DNA from: Pseudomonas koreensis
GTDB lineage: Bacteria > Pseudomonadota > Gammaproteobacteria > Pseudomonadales > Pseudomonadaceae
Direction of reading: 5' to 3'
DNA length: 64,000 nt
Assembly (NCBI RefSeq): GCF_024169245.1
Contig: NZ_JALJWP010000001.1
Span: forward strand, 1,799,501-1,863,500
Shown here: positions 1-7,478 of the stretch, in pieces
Position numbering within the stretch: the first letter of the stretch is position 1
Layout of the letters: every line of letters starts with the position of its first letter
Position numbers and translations under genes: made by a program
Notes under the pieces: model-generated
What the model was told of the DNA's origin: nothing
The model's input: the letters and a program-made list of their open reading frames with translations, nothing else
The model's database searches: none

Positions 1-921
1 CATCACCGCCCCCATGCCGACGCCGATCCGCGCCTCGTTCATCATCTGGAACATGTAGCTCAAACCGTGATGTGGCTTGCCCACCAGATAGCCGACGCAC
101 TCGCCGTTATCGCCGAAGTTCAGCGCGGTGGAGGTGGTGCCGCGCCAGCCCATCTTGTGGAACAGTCCGGCCAGCAGCACGTCGTTGCGCGGGCCGAGGC
201 TGCCGTCACCGTTGACCAGAAACTTCGGCACGATAAACAGCGAAATGCCTTTCACCCCCGGCGGCGCGTCGGGCAGCTTGGCCAGCACCATGTGCACGAT
301 GTTTTCCGAGAGCGGGTGATCGCCGCCGGAAATGAAGATCTTGTTGCCCTTGAGGCGATAGGTGCCGTCGGATGCTGGCTCGGCGCGGGTACGAATATCC
401 GACAGTGACGAACCGGCATGGGGCTCGGTCAGGGCCATGGTGCCGAAGAAGCGGCCGTCGATCATCGGTTGCAGGAAGCGCTGTTTCTGCTCTTCGCTGC
501 CAAAGCTCTCGATCAGGTTGGCCGCGCCCATGGTCAGGAACGGGTACGAGGTCGACGCGGCGTTGGCTGACTGGAAATGCGCAAAGCAGGCTTGCGACAG
601 CAGGGTCGGCAGTTGCATGCCGCCGGCCTCGAAACTACGTGCGGCGTTGAGAAAACCCGCTTCGAGGAAGGCATCCACGGCCGGTTTCACTTCGGGAATC
701 AGAATGGCCTGGCCATCTTCATAGCGCGGCTCGTTTTCATCGCCCTTGCGGTTGTGCGGGGCGAAATATTTTTCGGCGATGTTGCGCGCGGTGCCGATGG
801 CGGCGTCGAAGGTCTCGCGATTGTGCTCGGCAAAGCGCTCACGCCGGGTCAGGCCCTCGGCATCGAGGACTTCGTACAGCTCGAAAGCCAGATTGCGGGA
901 ACTGAGCAGCGTCTCGGACAT
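1..921 (-). CDS. Acyl-CoA dehydrogenase (3' end cut by window)
   Basis: FAD-dependent enzyme expected to oxidise an acyl-CoA to the enoyl-CoA. Only the N-terminal 307 codons are in the window; the gene continues past position 1. The reading frame starts MSETLLSSRNLAFELYEV and stays open to the edge. It contains the typical middle-domain segment FGTMALTEPHAGSSLSDI, followed by the beta-domain stretch KGNKIFISGGDHPLSENI, both characteristic of acyl-CoA dehydrogenases that carry an extra N-terminal helical domain. The start at 921 is the first ATG in frame and is followed by family-like sequence at once. In P. aeruginosa a similar gene (about PA5020) lies near msrA/dipA, which agrees with the synteny seen here. 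The acyl chain-length preference cannot be told from sequence. Confidence 0.9.
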   Translation of the reverse strand, partial: MSETLLSSRNLAFELYEVLDAEGLTRRERFAEHNRETFDAAIGTARNIAEKYFAPHNRKGDENEPRYEDGQAILIPEVKPAVDAFLEAGFLNAARSFEAGGMQLPTLLSQACFAHFQSANAASTSYPFLTMGAANLIESFGSEEQKQRFLQPMIDGRFFGTMALTEPHAGSSLSDIRTRAEPASDGTYRLKGNKIFISGGDHPLSENIVHMVLAKLPDAPPGVKGISLFIVPKFLVNGDGSLGPRNDVLLAGLFHKMGWRGTTSTALNFGDNGECVGYLVGKPHHGLSYMFQMMNEARIGVGMGAVM

Positions 922-1008
922 GGCGGCCTACCTGAAATTGGAGTTGGGCCGAGTCTAGGTGTGCTGGTGAGGGCTGAACAGGAAGATTGATGAGCGTGAT
1001 GCAGAAGC

Positions 1009-1085
1009 AAAAGATCGCAGCCTTCGGCAGCTCCTACATTTGGAATGCGGTTCCATGTAGGAGCTGCCGAAGGCTGCGATCTTTT
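1009..1085. repeat. REP palindrome, family A
   Basis: Two near-perfect inverted arms of about 30 bp (core AGATCGCAGCCTTCGGCAGC and its complement) flank an 18-bp centre. The same family recurs at 10853, 12297, 13130, 16098 and 52744. It lies between the acyl-CoA dehydrogenase and putA genes, outside any convincing gene. Confidence 0.92.
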
Positions 1086-1092
1086 GATCTTC

Positions 1093-1183
1093 TGTGGGAG
1101 CGAGCCTGCTCGCGAAAGCGGTGGGTCGGGCAACATTCATGTCGTCTGGCACTCCGTCTTCGCGAGCAGGCTCACTCCTACAG
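1093..1183. repeat. REP doublet, family B
   Basis: Inverted pair with left arm core GGGAGCGAGCCTGCTCGCGA and right arm TCGCGAGCAGGCTCACTCCT, separated by a less conserved centre. Other copies are at 7223, 25817, 50006 and 56625. It sits only 8 bp after the family A element, forming a mixed repeat cluster downstream of putA. Confidence 0.9.
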
Positions 1184-1231
1184 GGGATTTCATTCCAGGC
1201 GACCGTTGCGGGCGCCTGGAGTTACAGCGGT

Positions 1232-4200
1232 TTAGCCGATGGTCATAAGGCTGGCATTACCACCCGCCGCCGCAGTGTTAACACTCAGCGCGCGTTCGAT
1301 CACCAGACGCTCCAGCGCAATGTTGGTTTCGCCCTGGGACAAGCCCTGAACCCCAATGATCGCGCCGGCACGCTTGGCAATCTGCTGGCAAACGCCGCGC
1401 AACTGGTCGGAATGGCCGTGATGCAGAACCGCATCAAACACCACCTCGTCTTTATTCCAGTCGGCAACCAGTTTGATTCGCGCCTGAATCTCCTTCGGCA
1501 GGCGTGCGAACAATGCCTTGCTGATGTCGGACTCCGGCCATACCGCCGAACCGCCTACCGCCAATACCGCCGCCAATTGCGTCAGCAGGTCACCTTCAAC
1601 CTCCGCCAGGCACAGCACGTGCTCACGCGGCAGGATCGCATAGCTGTTTTTCTCACCGGTCGGGCCGGCCAGCACGCGGGTGATGCCGCTCTGCGATTGC
1701 GCCGCGTACTGCACGCACAGGGTGCTCAGATCAGCGAACTTGTTGTTGTCGGCCCAGGCTTTCAGAGCGTTCAACGATTGGCTCATGGCATCGCGCAAGC
1801 GCACGTCCGGGGCGACGATGGCGTCACCGCGAGCGAAGGATTGTTCGATGGCGTCGGTCGGACGCGTCGACAGCAGACGGTACAGATACAGCGGGCCGCC
1901 GGCTTTCGGGCCAGTACCCGACAGGCCTTCGCCGCCGAATGGCTGCACGCCGACCACCGCACCAACGATGTTGCGGTTGACGTAGACGTTACCGGCGTTG
2001 ACGTTGTCGATCACCTTGGCGATGGTCTCGTCGATGCGCGTGTGCACGCCCAGCGTCAGGCCGTAACCGGAGGCGTTGATCTGGCCGATCAGTTGATCCA
2101 GCTCTTTGCGCTTGTAACGAACCACGTGCAGCACTGGCCCGAAAATCTCGCGTTGCAGCTCGTCGAAGCTTTCCAGTTCGATCAGGGTCGGCATGACGAA
2201 GGTGCCGCGCTTGACCTCTTCGCTGTCGGCAATCGCCACCTGGTAAACATTGCGACCTTTGTCGCGCATGCCCTGGATGTGCTTGTCGATGCCGGCCTTG
2301 GCCTCGGCGTCGATCACCGGGCCGATGTCCACGGACAGGCGCTCCGGGTTGCCGAGGCGGCTTTCAGCCATGGCACCTTTGAGCATTTCGATGACGCGAT
2401 CGGCGGAATCTTCCTGCAGGCACAGTACGCGCAGCGCCGAGCAGCGCTGACCGGCACTGTCGAACGCCGACGACACCACGTCGATCACGACTTGTTCGGT
2501 GAGTGCCGAGGAGTCGACGATCATCGCATTCTGGCCACCGGTTTCGGCGATCAGCGGAATCGGCCTGCCCTGGCTGTCGAGGCGCCCAGCGATGTTGCGT
2601 TGCAGCAGGCGCGCGACTTCGGTCGAGCCGGTGAACATCACGCCTTTGACGCGCTCATCACCTACCAGACCAGCGCCGACCGTTTCACCGCGACCTGGCA
2701 ACAGTTGCAGCACGCCTTCCGGAATCCCGGCTTCGAGCAGCAAGCGCACGGCTTGCGCGGCGACCAGTGGGGTTTGCTCCGCAGGTTTGGCCAGTACCGG
2801 GTTACCGGCAGCCAATGCCGCAGCGACCTGGCCGCTGAAAATCGCCAGCGGGAAGTTCCACGGGCTGATGCACACCACCGGACCCAGTGGGCGGTGGGCG
2901 TCGTTGCTGAAATCGTTGCGCGCCTGCACTGCGTAATAACGCAGGAAATCGACCGCTTCGCGGACTTCGGCGATGGCGTTGGCGAAAGTCTTGCCGGCTT
3001 CGCGAGCCAGCAGGCCCATCAGTGGCTGGATTTCACCTTCCATCAAGTCAGCGGCACGTTCCAGAATTGCTGCACGTTCGGCCGGCGGGGTGGCCTGCCA
3101 GATCGGCGCGGCATTCAGCGCGCATTGAATGGCGTTGTCGACGTCTTCGACGGTAGCTTCTTGAACGTGACCGACCACATCGCGGTGATCGGACGGGTTC
3201 AGCACGGCGACCGGCGTTTCGTTGCTGGACGCGCCACCAAGCATCGGCGCGGCTTTCCAGTCATTGTGCGCAGTGGCGAGCAAGGCGCAGGACAGCGAGG
3301 CCAGACGATGTTCGTTGGCCATGTCGATGCCGCTCGAGTTGGCGCGCTCGGCACCGTACAGGTCACGCGGCAGCGGAATGCGCGGGTGCGGCAGGCCGAA
3401 ACCACCTTCCACGGTCGCCATCTGCTCGATCTGTGCAACCGGATCGGCCACCAGTTCCTGAATCGAAATCGACTGGTCGGCGATGCGGTTGACGAACGAG
3501 GTGTTGGCGCCGTTTTCCAGCAGACGACGCACCAGGTACGCCAGCAGGGTTTCGTGGGTGCCGACCGGAGCGTACACGCGGCACGGACGGTTCAGCTTGC
3601 CCTCGGCTACTTTGCCTACAACCTGTTCGTAGAGCGGTTCGCCCATGCCGTGCAGGCACTGGAATTCGTACTGGCCCGGGTAATAGTTCTGACCGGCGAT
3701 GTGATAGATCGCCGACAGGGTGTGGGCGTTGTGCGTGGCGAACTGCGGATAGATGACTTCCGGCACCGACAGCAGTTTGCGCGCGCACGCAATGTAGGAA
3801 ACGTCGGTGTACACCTTGCGGGTGTAGACCGGATAACCTTCCAGACCTTCAACCTGGGCGCGCTTGATTTCGCTGTCCCAGTACGCGCCTTTTACCAGAC
3901 GGATCATCAGGCGATGACGGCTGCGGCGGGCCAGATCGATCACGTAATCGATCACGTACGGGCAACGCTTCTGATAAGCCTGGATAACGAAACCGATGCC
4001 GTTCCAGCCAGTCAACTGCGGCTCGAAGCACAGACGTTCGAGCAGATCCAGCGACAGCTCGAGGCGGTCGGCCTCTTCGGCGTCGATGTTCAGGCCGATG
4101 TCGTACTGCTTGGCCAGCAGGGTCAGCGACAGCAGGCGCGGATACAGCTCGTCCATTACGCGCTCGTATTGCGCACGGCTGTAGCGCGGGTGCAGCGCCG

Positions 4201-5185
4201 AGAGCTTGATGGAAATACCCGGGCCTTCATAAATCCCACGACCGTGGGACGCTTTGCCGATCGAGTGGATCGCCTGTTCGTACGAGGCCAGGTATTTCTG
4301 TGCATCGACTTCGGTGAGTGCCGCTTCACCGAGCATGTCGTAGGAATAGCGGAAGCCCTTGGCTTCGAACTTGCTCGCATTGGCCAGCGCTTCGGCGATG
4401 GTTTCGCCGGTGACGAACTGCTCGCCCATCAGGCGCATGGCCATGTCGACGCCCTTGCGGATCATCGGCTCGCCGCTCTTGCCGATGATGCGGCTCAGCG
4501 ACGAAGTCAGGCCGGCTTCGTTGTGGGTGGAGACCAGTTTGCCAGTCAGCAGCAAGCCCCAGGTGGCGGCATTGACGAACAGCGAAGGGCTGTTGCCCAG
4601 GTGCGGATGCCAGTTGCCGGTGCTGATCTTGTCGCGGATCAGCGCATCGCGGGTGCCTTTGTCCGGGATGCGCAGCAGCGCTTCGGCCAGGCACATCAGC
4701 GCCACGCCTTCCTGGGACGACAGGGAGAATTCCTGCAGCAGGCCCTGAACAATACCGGCACGACCACCGGCACTCTTCTGGTTGCGCAGTTTTTCTGCGA
4801 TGGTCGCCGCGAGCTTGTTGGTGGCTTCGGCCATCGGGGCCGGCAGGCGTGCCTGCTCGATCAGCATTGGCACCACTTCCGGCTCAGGACGGCGGTAAGC
4901 AGCGGTGATCGAAGCGCGCAGTACCGATTGCGGCAGGATGCTTTCGGCGAATTCGAGGAAGCATTGGTGAGCGTGATCGGTCTGCACTTCGCCTGCGTCA
5001 TCGGCGTCTTTGGCGGTCAAACCGTTCAACTCGGTCAGGGTTGCACCACCCTCGAGTTTTTCCAGGTAATTGAAAATTGCCTGCTTGATCAGCCAGTGCG
5101 GCGTGCGATCGATCGAGGTTGCGGCAGCCTTCAGGCGCTCGCGGGTCGGGTCATCGAGTTTGACCCCAAGGGTGGTGGTAGCCAT
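1232..5185 (-). CDS. putA: Trifunctional proline catabolism protein PutA
   Basis: Oxidises proline to glutamate in two steps (FAD proline dehydrogenase, then NAD-dependent P5C dehydrogenase) and also acts as repressor of the put genes. The 1317-residue product matches the long trifunctional class. The N-terminal ribbon-helix-helix starts MATTTLGVKLDDPTRERLK. A proline dehydrogenase barrel follows (GISIKLSALHPRYS, RLVKGAYWDSEIKRAQ), then an aldehyde dehydrogenase domain with the NAD-binding FTGSTEVA segment and catalytic Cys in AGQRCSALRV, then the extra C-terminal domain. I chose the ATG at 5185 because it is preceded by GAGGAT at about 7 nt spacing and begins exactly at the DNA-binding domain; the upstream ATG would add 12 unrelated residues. 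Divergent from putP. The intervening region carries six GTTGCA sites, so autorepression is likely. Confidence 0.98.
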   Translation of the reverse strand: MATTTLGVKLDDPTRERLKAAATSIDRTPHWLIKQAIFNYLEKLEGGATLTELNGLTAKDADDAGEVQTDHAHQCFLEFAESILPQSVLRASITAAYRRPEPEVVPMLIEQARLPAPMAEATNKLAATIAEKLRNQKSAGGRAGIVQGLLQEFSLSSQEGVALMCLAEALLRIPDKGTRDALIRDKISTGNWHPHLGNSPSLFVNAATWGLLLTGKLVSTHNEAGLTSSLSRIIGKSGEPMIRKGVDMAMRLMGEQFVTGETIAEALANASKFEAKGFRYSYDMLGEAALTEVDAQKYLASYEQAIHSIGKASHGRGIYEGPGISIKLSALHPRYSRAQYERVMDELYPRLLSLTLLAKQYDIGLNIDAEEADRLELSLDLLERLCFEPQLTGWNGIGFVIQAYQKRCPYVIDYVIDLARRSRHRLMIRLVKGAYWDSEIKRAQVEGLEGYPVYTRKVYTDVSYIACARKLLSVPEVIYPQFATHNAHTLSAIYHIAGQNYYPGQYEFQCLHGMGEPLYEQVVGKVAEGKLNRPCRVYAPVGTHETLLAYLVRRLLENGANTSFVNRIADQSISIQELVADPVAQIEQMATVEGGFGLPHPRIPLPRDLYGAERANSSGIDMANEHRLASLSCALLATAHNDWKAAPMLGGASSNETPVAVLNPSDHRDVVGHVQEATVEDVDNAIQCALNAAPIWQATPPAERAAILERAADLMEGEIQPLMGLLAREAGKTFANAIAEVREAVDFLRYYAVQARNDFSNDAHRPLGPVVCISPWNFPLAIFSGQVAAALAAGNPVLAKPAEQTPLVAAQAVRLLLEAGIPEGVLQLLPGRGETVGAGLVGDERVKGVMFTGSTEVARLLQRNIAGRLDSQGRPIPLIAETGGQNAMIVDSSALTEQVVIDVVSSAFDSAGQRCSALRVLCLQEDSADRVIEMLKGAMAESRLGNPERLSVDIGPVIDAEAKAGIDKHIQGMRDKGRNVYQVAIADSEEVKRGTFVMPTLIELESFDELQREIFGPVLHVVRYKRKELDQLIGQINASGYGLTLGVHTRIDETIAKVIDNVNAGNVYVNRNIVGAVVGVQPFGGEGLSGTGPKAGGPLYLYRLLSTRPTDAIEQSFARGDAIVAPDVRLRDAMSQSLNALKAWADNNKFADLSTLCVQYAAQSQSGITRVLAGPTGEKNSYAILPREHVLCLAEVEGDLLTQLAAVLAVGGSAVWPESDISKALFARLPKEIQARIKLVADWNKDEVVFDAVLHHGHSDQLRGVCQQIAKRAGAIIGVQGLSQGETNIALERLVIERALSVNTAAAGGNASLMTIG

Positions 5186-5257
5186 ATTTTTATCCTCATG
5201 GTTGCCACAGTTGCGTGGCATCAGCTGGCCGCAAGATTAGCCGTGCGCCGAATGAGG

Positions 5258-5273
5258 TGCAACCGGGTGCAAC
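5258..5273. promoter_or_regulatory. PutA operator pair, putA-proximal
   Basis: Two TGCAAC hexamers (5258-5263 and 5268-5273) lie in direct repeat exactly 10 bp apart, within GGTGCAACCGGGTGCAACCC. GTTGCA (complement TGCAAC) is the established binding core of the PutA ribbon-helix-helix domain in E. coli. One helical turn of spacing suggests two dimers on the same DNA face. The pair is about 75 bp upstream of the putA start. Confidence 0.7.
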
Positions 5274-5424
5274 CCTTTTTTTGCCGGAATAATACGCAGC
5301 TCGTCAGGAATTGAATTCTGGAACTAAAGTACTGCTCCTGCTTGGTGCTTTTGCTTCTAGCAAAGCGCCATGACTGCCACAAAAGGGAGCAAAAACACGG
5401 TGATTGTCGATTAATCCGACTGGG

Positions 5425-5496
5425 TGCAACTAATTCGGGCGAAACTGGTTGCACCTTATTTGCTTTGTTGCATAGCATTCGCCGCCAAGGTGCAAC
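5425..5496. promoter_or_regulatory. PutA operator cluster, putP-proximal
   Basis: Four hexamers of the PutA core: TGCAAC 5425-5430, GTTGCA 5448-5453, GTTGCA 5467-5472 and TGCAAC 5491-5496. Three sit in the longer context GGTGCAAC or its complement. Spacings are about 19 to 24 bp. The cluster is about 150 bp from both the proximal pair and the putP start, so repression by looping between clusters is possible (inference). Confidence 0.65.
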
Positions 5497-5643
5497 CGGG
5501 AATAACCCGGTGTACCGGCTGATGGCTTTCCTGGGGAAACATCAGTCTTAAATGCGCGGGATCCCGGATCGTCTGCCAAACGTCGTCGTTTGCGAGCGGT
5601 TCACCACCGCCGCTACATAAAAACAAAGCCAGGGCGTAACTCA

Positions 5644-7128
5644 ATGAGCGTAAGCAATCCAACCCTGATCACGTTCGTGATCTACATCGCAGCAATGGTG
5701 CTGATTGGCTTCATGGCCTATCGCTCCACCAACAACCTTTCCGACTATATTCTCGGCGGTCGCAGCCTCGGCAGTGTCGTCACCGCGTTGTCGGCCGGTG
5801 CTTCCGACATGAGTGGCTGGTTGTTGATGGGCCTGCCGGGCGCCATCTACATGTCCGGTCTGTCCGAAAGCTGGATCGCCATCGGCCTGATCGTCGGTGC
5901 CTACCTGAACTGGCTGTTCGTCGCCGGCCGTCTGCGCGTGCAGACCGAGCACAACGGCGATGCCCTGACCCTTCCGGACTACTTTTCCAGCCGTTTCGAA
6001 GATAAAAGCGGCTTGCTGCGGATTATCTCGGCAGTAGTGATTCTGGTGTTCTTCACCATCTACTGCGCTTCCGGCATCGTTGCTGGTGCACGTCTGTTCG
6101 AAAGCACCTTCGGCATGTCCTACGAGACGGCGCTGTGGGCTGGTGCTGCGGCGACCATTGCTTACACCTTCGTCGGCGGTTTCCTCGCGGTAAGCTGGAC
6201 CGACACCGTGCAAGCCACGCTGATGATTTTCGCGCTGATCCTCACGCCGATCATCGTTCTGCTGGCAACCGGCGGCGTCGATACCACGTTCCTGGCGATC
6301 GAAGCCAACGATCCAAGCAACTTCGACATGCTCAAGGGCACCACCTTCATCGGCGTGATTTCGCTGTTGGGCTGGGGTCTGGGTTACTTCGGTCAGCCGC
6401 ACATCCTTGCGCGATTCATGGCAGCGGATTCGGTGAAATCGATCGCCAATGCCCGTCGCATCTCCATGACCTGGATGATCCTGTGCCTGGGCGGCACCGT
6501 GGCCGTCGGCTTCTTCGGTATCGCCTACTTTTCGGCGCACCCGGAAGTGGCCGGTCCTGTGACCGAGAACCACGAGCGTGTGTTCATCGAACTGGCGAAA
6601 ATCCTCTTCAATCCATGGATTGCCGGTGTGCTGCTGTCGGCGATTCTGGCGGCGGTGATGAGCACCCTGAGCTGCCAGTTGCTGGTGTGCTCGAGCGCGC
6701 TGACCGAAGACTTCTACAAGACCTTCCTGCGCAAGTCCGCTTCGCAACTGGAGCTGGTCTGGGTCGGTCGTGCCATGGTCCTGCTGGTGGCGCTGATCGC
6801 TATCGCACTGGCGGCCAACCCGGACAACCGCGTATTGGGCCTGGTGTCCTACGCCTGGGCCGGTTTCGGCGCTGCGTTCGGTCCGGTAGTGCTGATCTCG
6901 GTCATCTGGAAAGACATGACCCGCAACGGCGCACTGGCCGGTATCCTGGTCGGTGCGATCACCGTGGTGGTCTGGAAGCATTTCGAACTGCTGGGTCTGT
7001 ACGAAATCATTCCTGGCTTCATCTTCGCCAGCCTGGCCATCTACTTTGTCAGCAAGGCGGGTGAGCCGACTCGCGGCATGGTTGAGCGTTTCCAGGCAGC
7101 GGAAAAAGACTTCCATCTGAACAAGTGA
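5644..7128 (+). CDS. putP: Sodium/proline symporter PutP
   Basis: Inner-membrane sodium:solute symporter of the SSS family that imports proline for PutA. The 494-residue product is close to E. coli PutP (502). It shows many hydrophobic helices, the family segment TLPDYFSSRFEDKSGLLRI, the conserved stretch ALSAGASDMSGWLLMGLPGA in the second helix region (sodium/proline site), and GWGLGYFGQPHILARFMA. I chose ATG 5644, which gives the typical N terminus MSVSNPTLITF; an in-frame start at 5590 would add 18 residues that do not look like the family. Its ribosome binding site is weak. Divergent from putA and probably co-regulated through the shared operators; followed by a strong terminator. Confidence 0.97.
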   Translation: MSVSNPTLITFVIYIAAMVLIGFMAYRSTNNLSDYILGGRSLGSVVTALSAGASDMSGWLLMGLPGAIYMSGLSESWIAIGLIVGAYLNWLFVAGRLRVQTEHNGDALTLPDYFSSRFEDKSGLLRIISAVVILVFFTIYCASGIVAGARLFESTFGMSYETALWAGAAATIAYTFVGGFLAVSWTDTVQATLMIFALILTPIIVLLATGGVDTTFLAIEANDPSNFDMLKGTTFIGVISLLGWGLGYFGQPHILARFMAADSVKSIANARRISMTWMILCLGGTVAVGFFGIAYFSAHPEVAGPVTENHERVFIELAKILFNPWIAGVLLSAILAAVMSTLSCQLLVCSSALTEDFYKTFLRKSASQLELVWVGRAMVLLVALIAIALAANPDNRVLGLVSYAWAGFGAAFGPVVLISVIWKDMTRNGALAGILVGAITVVVWKHFELLGLYEIIPGFIFASLAIYFVSKAGEPTRGMVERFQAAEKDFHLNK

Positions 7129-7153
7129 TGCGCTGAGCTTCGGCTCACATGAG

Positions 7154-7190
7154 AACGGCCCGTCTCCTACCGGAGGCGGGCCGTTTTTTT
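7154..7190 (+). terminator. Rho-independent terminator of putP
   Basis: ACGGCCCG (7154-7161) pairs with CGGGCCGT (7177-7184), with further inner pairing, and is followed by a run of seven T. It starts 25 bp after the putP stop. Confidence 0.9.
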
Positions 7191-7222
7191 ATTGCCTGTG
7201 ATTCCTCTGATTCACAGCGATC

Positions 7223-7318
7223 CCCTGTAGGAGTGAGCCTGCTCGCGATAGCGGTTCTAAGTTCAACATTGATGTTGGCTGACACGCAGCTATCGCGAGC
7301 AGGCTCACTCCTACAGGG
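7223..7318. repeat. REP doublet, family B
   Basis: Inverted pair of about 30-bp arms (CCCTGTAGGAGTGAGCCTGC and its complement) around a divergent centre. It lies in the putP-vgrG gap (7129-7478). Apart from the putP terminator and this element I see nothing definite there; the last 160 bp presumably hold the vgrG promoter. Confidence 0.92.
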
Positions 7319-7478
7319 ATGGTTGGGAGTTCGGGGGATTTGTCTGTAGTCGAAGGCGCCGCGTTCTCAGGTCCTTTCAGCAAACAACGTAGGGCAAATC
7401 TGAATTTCCCGTCACCTGCTCATCGTCCCTTGCCCCTCATGCAGAATCGCCCGCCCTCACACTGCAGAGAGACATCGG

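Larger units (their letters stand above)
5186..5643. promoter_or_regulatory. putA-putP divergent control region
   Basis: 458 bp without a credible gene. It separates the starts of putA (minus) and putP (plus) and must hold both promoters. The small reading frames in it have no family features. Its striking content is six GTTGCA/TGCAAC hexamers in two clusters, annotated separately. I could not fix -10/-35 boxes with confidence. Confidence 0.8.

Noticed and set aside
1009..1183. Regular palindromic repeats that might suggest a CRISPR array
   Set aside because: Arms are inverted, not direct repeats; there are no equal-length unique spacers and no cas genes. They are REP elements.
1094..5314. 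A 1406-codon open frame on the plus strand over putA
   Set aside because: It is antisense to putA, a clear full-length gene on the other strand; the translation is compositionally odd and shows no family features. Long antisense frames are common in GC-rich Pseudomonas genes.
5641..7116. A 491-codon minus-strand frame opposite putP
   Set aside because: Polar, His/Gln-rich translation that is the shadow of a membrane protein gene; putP is unambiguous.
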